In this document: positions 19,368 through 30,049 of the stretch, piece by piece
Layout of the letters: each line of letters opens with the position of its first letter
How positions within the stretch are numbered: position 1 is the first letter of the stretch
Assembly (NCBI GenBank): GCA_031254195.1
Contig: JAIRUW010000043.1
Span: 1-61,926 of the forward strand
Direction of reading: 5' to 3'
DNA: 61,926 nt
Source of the DNA: Oscillospiraceae bacterium
GTDB lineage: Bacteria > Bacillota > Clostridia > Oscillospirales > UBA929
Program-made: the position numbers and the translations under genes
Notes under the pieces: generated by a model
Told to the model about the DNA's origin: nothing
Database searches by the model: none
The model's input: only the letters and a program-made list of their open reading frames with translations

Positions 19368-20120
19368 ATGCGCCGTTTCCGCCATCGGTTATCCTTATGG
19401 TTCCGTTCCATGCTCGTTACAATACGCCGGAACGCGAGGGCAAGGCCTGTCCGCCGTTTCAAGCGGAACCGGGCGCCCGCGGCGGGCCGTTTCCGCTTCC
19501 CGCTGCTGATCGCCGTTGCTGTCGGCATAGCGGCGCTGTCTTTTGGCCTGTTGTATATCAACAACCACCTGCGCCCCATCATGACGCAAATGGCGCAGAC
19601 GCAGGTGGACCGGCTGGCTTCGCGCGTCATCAATCAGGCCATCACCAAGCGCATTACCGACGACGGCGTGACATACGGAAGCCTTGTGTACTTTGAAAAG
19701 GACGTATACGGCCATATCACCGCGCTCAAGACCGACATCATCGCCATCAACCGCCTCAAAGCCGACATCACCGACGAAGTCCTGACCTCGCTCGAACACG
19801 CCGACACCTCCCAGCTGGCTATCCCGATCGGCAACCTGATCAACAGCGATGTGTTCAGCGGGCGGGGGCCGAGGATACGGCTGAAAATCGTGCCGCTTGG
19901 CACGGTCAGCGCGGCGTTTTCCAATCAGTTCTCTTCCGCCGGCATCAACCAGACACGCCACCAGATCATGATGGACATCATCGTTGACATTTCCGTCCTG
20001 CTGCCTGGATACCGTGTCGGCACACAGGTCGGCACGCAGGTCTCCATCGCTGAAACAGTCATCGTAGGCGCGGTGCCGGACAGTTATTTTCAAATGGACG
20101 ATATACTTGGCCGGGGTTGA
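19368..20120 (+). CDS. yunB: Sporulation protein YunB
   Basis: 250-aa protein with a strongly basic N-terminus (many Arg in residues 1-45), one membrane helix at about 46-66 and an extracytoplasmic domain. The segment RPIMTQMAQTQVDRLASRVI after the helix is the family hallmark. YunB is needed for efficient sporulation in Bacillus subtilis; its molecular role is unknown. A G-run lies before ATG 19368. Confidence 0.9.
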   Translation: MRRFRHRLSLWFRSMLVTIRRNARARPVRRFKRNRAPAAGRFRFPLLIAVAVGIAALSFGLLYINNHLRPIMTQMAQTQVDRLASRVINQAITKRITDDGVTYGSLVYFEKDVYGHITALKTDIIAINRLKADITDEVLTSLEHADTSQLAIPIGNLINSDVFSGRGPRIRLKIVPLGTVSAAFSNQFSSAGINQTRHQIMMDIIVDISVLLPGYRVGTQVGTQVSIAETVIVGAVPDSYFQMDDILGRG

Positions 20121-20176
20121 CAAGCACAGCCGTTTGAGATACTCTATACCAAATATGAGCCGGAGGCTGTTTTGGA

Positions 20177-22956
<2,780 letters not shown>

Positions 22957-22957
22957 C

Positions 22958-23605
22958 TCACATCGCGTCAAACGCCTTCCCATCCCCGTCCAGCAGCGCC
23001 ACGCGCGTAAACGCAAACGCCGCCTCCGGGTCGAGATATGTCCGCCATGCTTCGGCTATATACTCCGGGTTGAGAATGGGGTCTTTGGCGGTCAGCGTAA
23101 CAGAAAAAAACAGCCTATCCCCATCGCGCCTGCAATCTATATCGCGGATGAACGGGACTATATCGGTCGGGATATAGTCCTTTTTCTTATTGCGCTTTTG
23201 CACCACCGCCGACATGGTGAACAGTTTTTGCGCGCGCTCAGGTTCTGTCTGTGTCTCCACTGTCATCGCATACCGCGCGAAGGCGATCTGCGAGACCGCC
23301 CGCCCGCCGATGACCGCCTGCGCCGCGTGAAACCCCTCCGGCAATACGGCGTTCAGCCTTGCAGGGATGGTCCCTATGCTACTATTCTCCATTATGCCGA
23401 AGTCGAGCCGTTCGGCAACGCTCTCCACTCCGACGCCCAGCGGCAGGGCGATCGAGAGGACGATATGCGGATTAAAGCCCTCGGTATAGCGAAGCGGCAG
23501 TCCGGCACGGGTCAGCGATTGCTGAAAGACGCGCATGGTGTCCAGGTGCGACAAAAACCGCGCCCGTCCGGTCTTATGATAGGCAAGGCGTACGTTCAGC
23601 TGCAT
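22958..23605 (-). CDS. TIGR03936/DUF2344 family radical SAM-associated protein
   Basis: 215 aa. The N-terminus (RLAYHKTGRARFLSHLDTMR) is typical of DUF2344, which is found as a separate protein or fused to the C-terminus of TIGR03960 radical SAM enzymes. I place the start at ATG 23605, preceded by GAGGGG, rather than the GTG at 23614. It overlaps the end of the upstream radical SAM gene by 10 bp. The function is unknown; in many Clostridia it is linked to rplU-rpmA and RNase G, which are absent here. Confidence 0.88.
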   Translation of the reverse strand: MQLNVRLAYHKTGRARFLSHLDTMRVFQQSLTRAGLPLRYTEGFNPHIVLSIALPLGVGVESVAERLDFGIMENSSIGTIPARLNAVLPEGFHAAQAVIGGRAVSQIAFARYAMTVETQTEPERAQKLFTMSAVVQKRNKKKDYIPTDIVPFIRDIDCRRDGDRLFFSVTLTAKDPILNPEYIAEAWRTYLDPEAAFAFTRVALLDGDGKAFDAM

Positions 23606-25407
23606 ATTCCACACCCCTCACAGCCTCTCCGGCAGTCCGCCGACGGTTCGGCGCGGTAGGCTTTCTCCTGCTCGCGCTTCAAATATTCCTCCGATACGCC
23701 GCTGGAGATGTGCGACCACGGTAACACTTCGTCAAGCCCGCGCCGCCGCTGTGCGTAAAAGTCCGGGTCAAGCCCCTCAAGCTGAAACGCCTCCCGCCAT
23801 TTGTCCCATGAAAAACATTCGCCCCAGCCGTCCATACGGCACCCAAGGCGGTATGCCCGCTCCACCACCGCGCCCAGCCGCCTGTCGCCCCGGCTCAACG
23901 CGCATTCCAGGTAAACGGCGTCAGGCTCGTGCCAGTGGAATGTCACCTGTTTGCGCATGGCGCCGCGCACCAGCCCCGCCCGCCTCAACAGCTCGCCCGG
24001 CGGAACCATCGGTTCCCATTGAAACGGCGTGTGCGGCTTTGGCACAAAGCAGGACGCGCTGGCCGTAATCCGTACGCCGCGCCCTTTGTCGGGAACGACC
24101 TGCCTCCAAAGCTGATAGACCCGCCCGCACAGCTCTGCGATCTCCCGCACATCGTCGTCCGTCTCGGTCGGCAGCCCCAGCATGAAATACAGCTTGACGC
24201 CGCTCCAGCCCCCGGTGAATGCGGTGGTACAGGCAGATAACAAATCGTTTTCATCCAAGTTTTTATTGATTACGTTGCGTAATCGCGCAGACCCCGCCTC
24301 CGGCGCGAATGTCAGCCCGGATTTGCGCACCTGCCCCGCCTTTTCGAGGAGCGCGGGTGAAAAACTGTCGGCGCGGAGGGAAGGGAGCGACAGACTGACC
24401 CGTCGCGGCCCGCACCACGGGACAAGGCTTTCGCAAAGCGCTTCCAAGCCGCCGTAGTCGCTGGTCGAGAGCGACACAAGCCCAATCTCGGAGCCGCCGG
24501 AGCTTTCGATTGCGGCTTTTGCCTGCCTGCACAGCGTTTCCGGCGACTTCTCCCGGACGGGCCGGGAGATATGGCCCGCCTGACAAAACCGGCAGCCCCG
24601 GGCGCAGCCGCGGAACAGCTCCAGCATCACGCGGTCGTGCACGATTTCCGTACCCACGGAGATTGGCCGCTCGGGGTAAGGCGCGCTGTCTAAGTCTTGT
24701 ACGATGCGCTTTCGCACCACGGCGGGCGCGCCATCCTCCGGCTCTATGGCCGCAACCGTTCCGTCGGCGTGATACGAAACGCTGTACAAAGACGGGACAT
24801 ATACGCCGGGGATACGGGCCGCCTGCTTCAATGTCTCCCGGCGGGAAAGCCCGCCCTTTTTCGCCTCGCGCAACAGCCTCATCAGCTCGGCAATCAGCTC
24901 CTCGCCCTCGCCGACGGCGAAGAGGTCGATAAAGTCCGCCAGCGGTTCGGGGTGGAAGGCGCACGGCCCGCCCGCTATCACGAGCGGGTGCGTTTCATTT
25001 CTGTCGGAAGAACGCAGCGGCAGGCCCGCAAGGTCCAGCATCGACAGCACGTTGGTATAGGAGAGCTCCACCTGCAATGTAAATGCCAAAACATCAAAAT
25101 CCGCAAGGGAATCGCCGCTCTCCAGCGCGTAGAGCGGTACTTTTTTGCGCAGCAATAAGGCCCGCATGTCCTCCCACGGCGCAAACGCCCGCTCACACCA
25201 TACATAGGGGAGGCGGTTCATCGCGTCATAGAGAATGCGCAGGCCGAGGCAGGACATGCCGATCTCGTAGGTATCGGGGAAGCAGAACGCGGCCCGCAAG
25301 TCCACGGTGCGCGGGTCTTTGATCACGGTGTTATACTCGCCGCCTGTATACCGCGCCGGTTTTATCACGGAGGTTAGGTACGGCTCAATTCTTTGGTACG
25401 GGGTCAT
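23596..25407 (-). CDS. TIGR03960 family B12-binding-like/radical SAM protein
   Basis: 603 aa. The N-terminal part resembles a degenerate B12-binding domain. The radical SAM cluster motif is CARGCRFC near residue 270, binding a 4Fe-4S cluster for SAM cleavage. The extreme C-terminus has an extra Cys cluster (CRRGCEGCGIC), probably a second metal site. The substrate is not established. AAGGAG precedes the start. It lies 3 bp after the spoIVFB-like gene in one minus-strand operon. Confidence 0.92.
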   Translation of the reverse strand: MTPYQRIEPYLTSVIKPARYTGGEYNTVIKDPRTVDLRAAFCFPDTYEIGMSCLGLRILYDAMNRLPYVWCERAFAPWEDMRALLLRKKVPLYALESGDSLADFDVLAFTLQVELSYTNVLSMLDLAGLPLRSSDRNETHPLVIAGGPCAFHPEPLADFIDLFAVGEGEELIAELMRLLREAKKGGLSRRETLKQAARIPGVYVPSLYSVSYHADGTVAAIEPEDGAPAVVRKRIVQDLDSAPYPERPISVGTEIVHDRVMLELFRGCARGCRFCQAGHISRPVREKSPETLCRQAKAAIESSGGSEIGLVSLSTSDYGGLEALCESLVPWCGPRRVSLSLPSLRADSFSPALLEKAGQVRKSGLTFAPEAGSARLRNVINKNLDENDLLSACTTAFTGGWSGVKLYFMLGLPTETDDDVREIAELCGRVYQLWRQVVPDKGRGVRITASASCFVPKPHTPFQWEPMVPPGELLRRAGLVRGAMRKQVTFHWHEPDAVYLECALSRGDRRLGAVVERAYRLGCRMDGWGECFSWDKWREAFQLEGLDPDFYAQRRRGLDEVLPWSHISSGVSEEYLKREQEKAYRAEPSADCRRGCEGCGICS

Positions 25408-25410
25408 GCT

Positions 25411-25968
25411 CTATCTCCTTGTCAATATATAGATCATCGCGAGGGCCAGAGAGAGGTTGCGGGTCTTCCACGCCAGATAGCCGCACAGCGCCGCTAGGAT
25501 AAAGACCATCACAGCCGTCGTAACACTCAGCACCGTCCGGGTATGCTTGCAGCCCGCCGCGTTAAGCGCGAGCTCCAGCGCCCGCCCGCCGTCAAGCTCG
25601 CGTACGGGCAGAAGGTTGAACACGCCGTGAGACAGGCACATCCCGGCGAGCGGCATCTGCTCCTCCATCATACCATCCCACAGCGAAAAAAGCAACGCGA
25701 AACCGAGGCTTGTCACAGGCCCGGCCAGCACGGTCAGTATCTCCTTGCCGTACCCCAGCGGCTGCGACGTCACCATATTCAGCCCGCCGCCGGTCAGCTC
25801 CAGCCGCGCGACGCGCCCGCCCAGCAGTTTCAGCGGGATATAATGCCCCAGCTCATGCAGCAGGGCCGCCGCGAAGACGACAAAGAGCAGGCTGCCCTGG
25901 TCGAGATAGATCAGTACAGCCACCAGCAGCACAAACCCGGCGCAGACGGTTACCCTGCCCGCCGTCAT
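25411..25968 (-). CDS. spoIVFB: M50 membrane protease, SpoIVFB-like
   Basis: 185-aa integral membrane metalloprotease with HELGH in LLHELGHYIP near residue 40 and a second metal motif, NLLPVRELDGG, near 120. In Bacillus, SpoIVFB cuts pro-sigma-K in the mother cell membrane. It is shorter than Bacillus SpoIVFB because it lacks the C-terminal CBS domain. The call rests on the motifs and on the overlapping M23 gene upstream (ATGA), as in spoIVFA-spoIVFB pairs. Confidence 0.82.
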   Translation of the reverse strand: MTAGRVTVCAGFVLLVAVLIYLDQGSLLFVVFAAALLHELGHYIPLKLLGGRVARLELTGGGLNMVTSQPLGYGKEILTVLAGPVTSLGFALLFSLWDGMMEEQMPLAGMCLSHGVFNLLPVRELDGGRALELALNAAGCKHTRTVLSVTTAVMVFILAALCGYLAWKTRNLSLALAMIYILTRR

Positions 25969-26837
25969 ACATCAACATAAGGGGCGGGGTTCAGGAACGC
26001 GTCACCGCGGCGCAGCTCAAAGTGCAAGTGCGGCCCGGTCGTAAGCCCGGTCGAGCCGACCGCCGCCACCTCCTGCCCCCGCGTTACCTCCTGCCCGGCT
26101 TTCACATCAACGGTTTTGCAATGCGCGTACAGCGAGACATACCCGTCGCTGTGCTCGATGATGAGGTAATTACCGTACCCGTCGCTCTTACCGGTGGCGG
26201 CGACGGTTCCGTCGGCAAAGGCAACGATCGGCGTGCCTGTCTTATTGGCGATGTCGATTCCGTAGTGAAACCGCCAATCGCCGTATATGGGGTGGATGCG
26301 GTAGCCAAAGGACGACGTCAAAACCCCGTCCGCCGGTGTCACCGTTTCAAACGGCAGCTCATAGACGGTGTAATCCACCTTATCCGGCTTCTGCATCCCG
26401 AACGGGAGGGGCAGGGTGTCGTCCTCGCCGTCGAACTGCGAAAGCAAAAGGCGCGCGTCCGCCCACAGGATGGGCGGGTCGAACCCGCCCTGTCCATAAA
26501 CCCCGTCCGGGGGAGGCTCGTTTTCCGGGTCAAAGGTCTGCCCCTGCTCAAAGCCGATCGCTTGCTCTTCCTCTCCCGCGACCTCCGCTTCCTTATGCTC
26601 GTCCGGGTGCGGCACGCCCAGCACAAAGGCGCGCAGGCCGTCGCCCACATCGCCCAGTATGGCGGTGTAATCCATCCCGCCAGCGACGGCTTTTTGCAGG
26701 AAATCCCGTGTCTGATCGGGGTAAAAGGCGCGCAGGATCAGCGCCGCGCCCAAAATCACAAGCGATACGAGAAGCCTGACAAACGCCGCCTGGTTCTTTG
26801 TCCCGTCCACGCTGTCCGGTCTTTTTTGCTCTTCCAT
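25965..26837 (-). CDS. spoIVFA: M23 (LytM) domain membrane protein, SpoIVFA-like
   Basis: 290 aa with one membrane helix near residues 20-40, an acidic linker and a C-terminal LytM domain (about 190-290). The metal residues look intact: HYGID (His and Asp), LYAHC and HLHFE, so unlike many sporulation paralogues it may still cut peptidoglycan. In Bacillus SpoIVFA holds SpoIVFB inactive until signalled. I chose ATG 26837, 6 nt after GAGGGGTG, over GTG 26846. A SpoIIQ-like role is the alternative, but the coupling to an M50 gene favours SpoIVFA. Confidence 0.8.
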   Translation of the reverse strand: MEEQKRPDSVDGTKNQAAFVRLLVSLVILGAALILRAFYPDQTRDFLQKAVAGGMDYTAILGDVGDGLRAFVLGVPHPDEHKEAEVAGEEEQAIGFEQGQTFDPENEPPPDGVYGQGGFDPPILWADARLLLSQFDGEDDTLPLPFGMQKPDKVDYTVYELPFETVTPADGVLTSSFGYRIHPIYGDWRFHYGIDIANKTGTPIVAFADGTVAATGKSDGYGNYLIIEHSDGYVSLYAHCKTVDVKAGQEVTRGQEVAAVGSTGLTTGPHLHFELRRGDAFLNPAPYVDV

Positions 26838-26880
26838 GCGCGTCACCCCTCGTCCACATTTATATTCATAGCGACATTGG

Positions 26881-26906
26881 GTTATGTCCGGGGTTGATTT
26901 TTATGC
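26881..26906 (-). promoter_or_regulatory. Weak candidate sigma-E promoter for spoIVFA-spoIVFB
   Basis: On the minus strand GCATAA (26906-26901) and CATAACCC (26886-26879) are spaced 14 nt, an imperfect sigma-E match. It overlaps the divergent nusB promoter region. Confidence 0.3.
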
Positions 26907-26922
26907 AGGTATACTGTATACT
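26894..26922 (+). promoter_or_regulatory. Housekeeping promoter for nusB-xseAB
   Basis: TTGATT (26894-26899) and TATACT (26917-26922, 5 of 6) are separated by exactly 17 bp. Transcription would start near 26929, 26 nt before nusB, with GCGGGAGGA as the ribosome-binding site. Confidence 0.65.
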
Positions 26923-26954
26923 GGGTTTCGGAATAATCTGGCGGGAGGATTTAC

Positions 26955-27398
26955 ATGACACGCGTCGCCGCGCGCGAGATCGTGGTACACATGGTCTACG
27001 CGCTGGACTTTTCACAAGGTATGCCGGATCTTGTCGGGGAACGCACAAGCCCCGGCTTCTTTGAGGGTTTGGCGGAAGAGGATGAGCTGTTCGGCACGCC
27101 GCCGGACGGGGACTCCGGGCAGTATATCAAGTCCGTCGCCGAAGGGGTAAACGCCCACCTTGCGGAGCTGGACGGTTATATAGAAAAGTACGCTTCCGGC
27201 TGGAGCTTTGGGCGCATATCCCGCGTCGCCGTCGCCGTGATGCGCGTCTGTATGTATGAGATGCTCTACCGCCCTGACGTGCCGGACGCCGCCGCCATCA
27301 ACGCGGCGGTGGAGATATGCAAGCGCTATGAGGGGACGGAGACCGTGGCCTTTGTCAACGGGATTCTGGGGACTTTCAGCCGGGAGGGAATGGTATGA
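26955..27398 (+). CDS. nusB: Transcription antitermination factor NusB
   Basis: All-helical RNA-binding protein of 147 aa that joins NusE/S10 at boxA for rRNA antitermination. The N-terminal ARE-IVVHMVYALDF helix and the C-terminal AINAAVEICKRY and FVNGILG segments are the family marks. Length is normal. The stop overlaps xseA (ATGA); the nusB-xseA-xseB-ispA-dxs-tlyA order is standard in Clostridia. Confidence 0.95.
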   Translation: MTRVAAREIVVHMVYALDFSQGMPDLVGERTSPGFFEGLAEEDELFGTPPDGDSGQYIKSVAEGVNAHLAELDGYIEKYASGWSFGRISRVAVAVMRVCMYEMLYRPDVPDAAAINAAVEICKRYEGTETVAFVNGILGTFSREGMV

Positions 27399-28531
27399 CG
27401 GATGCCGTAAGCATCTCCGAGCTGACCGATCACATCCGCCGCCTGTTTGAAAGCGACGAGATTTTAGAGCGCGTTTTGGTGCGCGGCGAAGTGTCGAACT
27501 ATAAGCGCTACCCGTCGGGGCACCATTATTTTACCCTGAAGGACGCGAATAGCGTCCTCCGTTCGGTCATGTTCAAGAACGACGCGGCGTCGCTTGCCTT
27601 CCAACCCGCCGACGGCATGTCGGTGCTGGCGGCCGGGCGCGTCGCCGTCTATCCGCGAGACGGGCAGTACCAGCTTTACTGCCGTAAAATGACGCCGGAC
27701 GGCGCGGGATCGCTGACAATGGCCTATGAAGAGCTGAAAAAGAAGCTGGAAGCCGAGGGACTGTTTGACCCGCGCCATAAAAAGCCCCTGCCGCCCTTCC
27801 CGCGCCGCGTGGCGCTGGTCACAAGCCCCGCCGGGGCGGCGGTACGCGACATGATACGGATCTTAGGCCGCCGCTGGCCGTTATGCGAGGTCGTCGTCGC
27901 GCCGGTGCGTGTGCAGGGCGAGGAGGCCCCGGGCGAAATCGTCGCGGCGCTGCGGTATTGCAACAAGCACAGCGTCGCGGATGTAATCGTTACAGGCCGT
28001 GGCGGCGGTTCTCTGGAAGACCTGTGGGCGTTCAATGACGAGCGCGTGGCGCGCGCCATTTTCGCCAGCGCCATCCCGGTCGTCAGCGCGGTCGGGCACG
28101 AGCCGGACGTCACCATCGCGGATTTCGTAGCCGACATACGGGCGGCAACGCCCAGCCACGCCGCGGAGATCATCGCACCGGACTGTGAGGAATGGTTTGA
28201 CAGGCTCTCCGAGGCAAAGCGGAAGCTCTCGCCCGAACGGTTTTTCGCCGACAAGCGGCAGCTGCTTGACCGTTTTTCAGAAAGGCTGTCAAGCGCGTGG
28301 GAGCGCGGCTCGTCGCCGAGGGGCAAAACGCTGGCGGCGCTCGCGGCAAGGCTGGACGCGCTAAGTCCTCTAAAAGTATTGGCGCGCGGTTACGCGGCGG
28401 CTGAAAACGAACTGGGGCATCCTGTCCGTTCGGTAAAGGACGTAACGAAGGGGGATGTTTTGAATTTGCGGCTGTCCGACGGGCTGGTCACAAGCCGCGT
28501 TACGGAAATAGGAGGAGAAGGGAATGGCTGA
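27395..28531 (+). CDS. xseA: Exodeoxyribonuclease VII large subunit
   Basis: Catalytic and DNA-binding subunit of the single-strand exonuclease, 378 aa. An N-terminal OB fold (about 1-100) precedes the catalytic domain with VALVTSPAGAAVRD, TGRGGGSLEDLWAFN and AVGHEPDVTIAD. The C-terminal coiled coil that carries XseB is short: about 85 residues between ATPSHAAE and the ARGYA block, where I would expect more. Total length is below the usual 400-450. Confidence 0.95.
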   Translation: MTDAVSISELTDHIRRLFESDEILERVLVRGEVSNYKRYPSGHHYFTLKDANSVLRSVMFKNDAASLAFQPADGMSVLAAGRVAVYPRDGQYQLYCRKMTPDGAGSLTMAYEELKKKLEAEGLFDPRHKKPLPPFPRRVALVTSPAGAAVRDMIRILGRRWPLCEVVVAPVRVQGEEAPGEIVAALRYCNKHSVADVIVTGRGGGSLEDLWAFNDERVARAIFASAIPVVSAVGHEPDVTIADFVADIRAATPSHAAEIIAPDCEEWFDRLSEAKRKLSPERFFADKRQLLDRFSERLSSAWERGSSPRGKTLAALAARLDALSPLKVLARGYAAAENELGHPVRSVKDVTKGDVLNLRLSDGLVTSRVTEIGGEGNG

Positions 28532-28754
28532 AAAAAAGCCGGATTTTGAGCAGTCTGTCAACCGGCTCAACGAGATCATCCGCGCCCTGGAGCGCGGCGA
28601 TACCCCGCTGGAGGATTCCATCAAGCTCTTTGAGGAGGGCGCGAAGCTGGCGGGGCACTGCGAGACCCTGCTGCGAAAAGCGGAGCAGCGGGTGTCAAAA
28701 CTGGTTAAAACTGGGGATACTGTCATAGAAGAACCATTTGAACCGATAGAATAA
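28524..28754 (+). CDS. xseB: Exodeoxyribonuclease VII small subunit
   Basis: 76-aa helical subunit that coats the XseA coiled coil. The family pattern FEQSVNRLNEII, ERGDTPLEDSIKLFEEG is plain. It overlaps xseA by 8 bp. Confidence 0.95.
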   Translation: MAEKKPDFEQSVNRLNEIIRALERGDTPLEDSIKLFEEGAKLAGHCETLLRKAEQRVSKLVKTGDTVIEEPFEPIE

Positions 28755-28780
28755 GGAATACAGTAAGGAGATGAAAGGCG

Positions 28781-29590
28781 ATGCAGACTTACGAGCGGCT
28801 TTATTCAGAATACACAGCCGCGATAAACGCAGCATTGGAACGGTACTTGCCTTCCGGCGATACACTGCAAAAAAAACTTATGGACGCGATGCGATACAGC
28901 CTGTTCACCGGGGGCAAACGGCTCCGCCCCGTCATGCTTTTGGATTTTTGCAGGATATGCGGCGGGGAGTGGGAGAAAGCCCTGCCCTTCGCTTGCGCTT
29001 TGGAAATGGTGCATACCTATGCGCTCATCCACGACGATATGCCCTGTATGGACAACGACGACGACCGGCGCGGCAGGGCCACAAACCACATTGTCTTTGG
29101 CGAGGCGACGGCGTTGCTGGCCGGTTCGGCATTGCTGTCGGCGGCGTTTGAGACGATGCTGCGGCCTCCGGTCTCTATCCCCGCCGAACAGGCGCTGCAA
29201 GCCGCGTATGTTATAGCGCGCGAGTCCGGCTTCTACGGAATCGCGGGCGGGCAGGAGCTGGATCTGCGCCGCTCCGGGTCTGTTGACGAGATGGCCATCC
29301 ACATGCTGAAAACAGCGTCGATGTTCATAGCGGCGGCGGAAGCGGGGTGCATGATCGCGGGCGCGTCGCCTGAAACAGCGGAAAAAGCCGCGCGGTTTGG
29401 AGCGACATTTGGTTTGGGGTTCCAGTATGCCGACGATTTTGAGGACGGCGCCGGGAACGAACGGTCCCGGGAGGCGGCTCTCGCAAAATATAAAGAAGCA
29501 ATACACGCATTGCAGGTGTTTGAGGAGACGGCTTTCCTCACGACGCTGATCGAAAAGCTGATGGCCACGCTTGAAAAAGGGGGAGGCTAA
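28781..29590 (+). CDS. ispA: Polyprenyl (farnesyl) diphosphate synthase, with internal deletion
   Basis: 269-aa trans-prenyltransferase. The first Asp-rich motif is DDMPCMDND near residue 85, GGKRLRP binds IPP, and the second Asp motif reads YADDFED near 222. Right after it about 20-25 residues are missing, including the family's GKP-GSD and GK-T-Y/F segment that helps bind diphosphate; the chain goes directly to the C-terminal helices. No frameshift is seen. It may be impaired or altered in product length. It precedes dxs by one gene, and ispH lies 13 kb upstream. Confidence 0.88.
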   Translation: MQTYERLYSEYTAAINAALERYLPSGDTLQKKLMDAMRYSLFTGGKRLRPVMLLDFCRICGGEWEKALPFACALEMVHTYALIHDDMPCMDNDDDRRGRATNHIVFGEATALLAGSALLSAAFETMLRPPVSIPAEQALQAAYVIARESGFYGIAGGQELDLRRSGSVDEMAIHMLKTASMFIAAAEAGCMIAGASPETAEKAARFGATFGLGFQYADDFEDGAGNERSREAALAKYKEAIHALQVFEETAFLTTLIEKLMATLEKGGG

Positions 29591-29593
29591 GCC

Positions 29594-30040
29594 ATGCGCG
29601 CCGCAGTGAATTTTTTAACGGGAAACCAAATCATCAACGCGGCGCTGATCGCCTTTTTCATCGCGCAGGTGCTAAAGGTACTCATCGTGTTGCTTGTCTA
29701 CAAAAAACTGGACTTTAGGCGCCTGGTCGGCTCGGGGGGGATGCCCAGCTCCCATTCGGCGACGGTGTGCGCGATGGCCGCGTCCGCGGGGAAGATATAC
29801 GGCATGGAATCAGGGATATTCGCCATAGCCGCAGTCACGGCGGCCGTTGTGATGTTCGACGCTTCCAATGTGCGCCGCGCGGCGGGGGAACAGGCCAAAA
29901 TTCTCAATTACATCATGGAAAACTGGGGACACCAGAAGCCGGAGTTTGTTGCTAAGGAACTAAAGGAACTGCTGGGGCATACGCCCTTCGAGGTTATAGT
30001 AGGCGCGGCGTTGGGTATCGCTTTGGGCATTTTACTGTGA
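29594..30040 (+). CDS. Divergent PAP2 family membrane protein (DUF212)
   Basis: 148-aa membrane protein with about four helices. The GSGGMPSSHSA motif near residue 50 and MFDASNVRRAAGEQ near 90 identify the divergent PAP2/acid phosphatase-like family. The presumed role is a lipid or polyprenyl phosphate phosphatase. Its place between ispA and dxs fits an isoprenoid-phosphate substrate, which is inference. Confidence 0.9.
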   Translation: MRAAVNFLTGNQIINAALIAFFIAQVLKVLIVLLVYKKLDFRRLVGSGGMPSSHSATVCAMAASAGKIYGMESGIFAIAAVTAAVVMFDASNVRRAAGEQAKILNYIMENWGHQKPEFVAKELKELLGHTPFEVIVGAALGIALGILL

Positions 30041-30049
30041 GGTGTATGG

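Noticed and set aside
25710..26897. Plus-strand frame of 395 codons opposite spoIVFA/spoIVFB
   Set aside because: Arg/Pro-rich shadow; the minus strand carries HELGH and LytM motifs in overlapping genes with good ribosome-binding sites.
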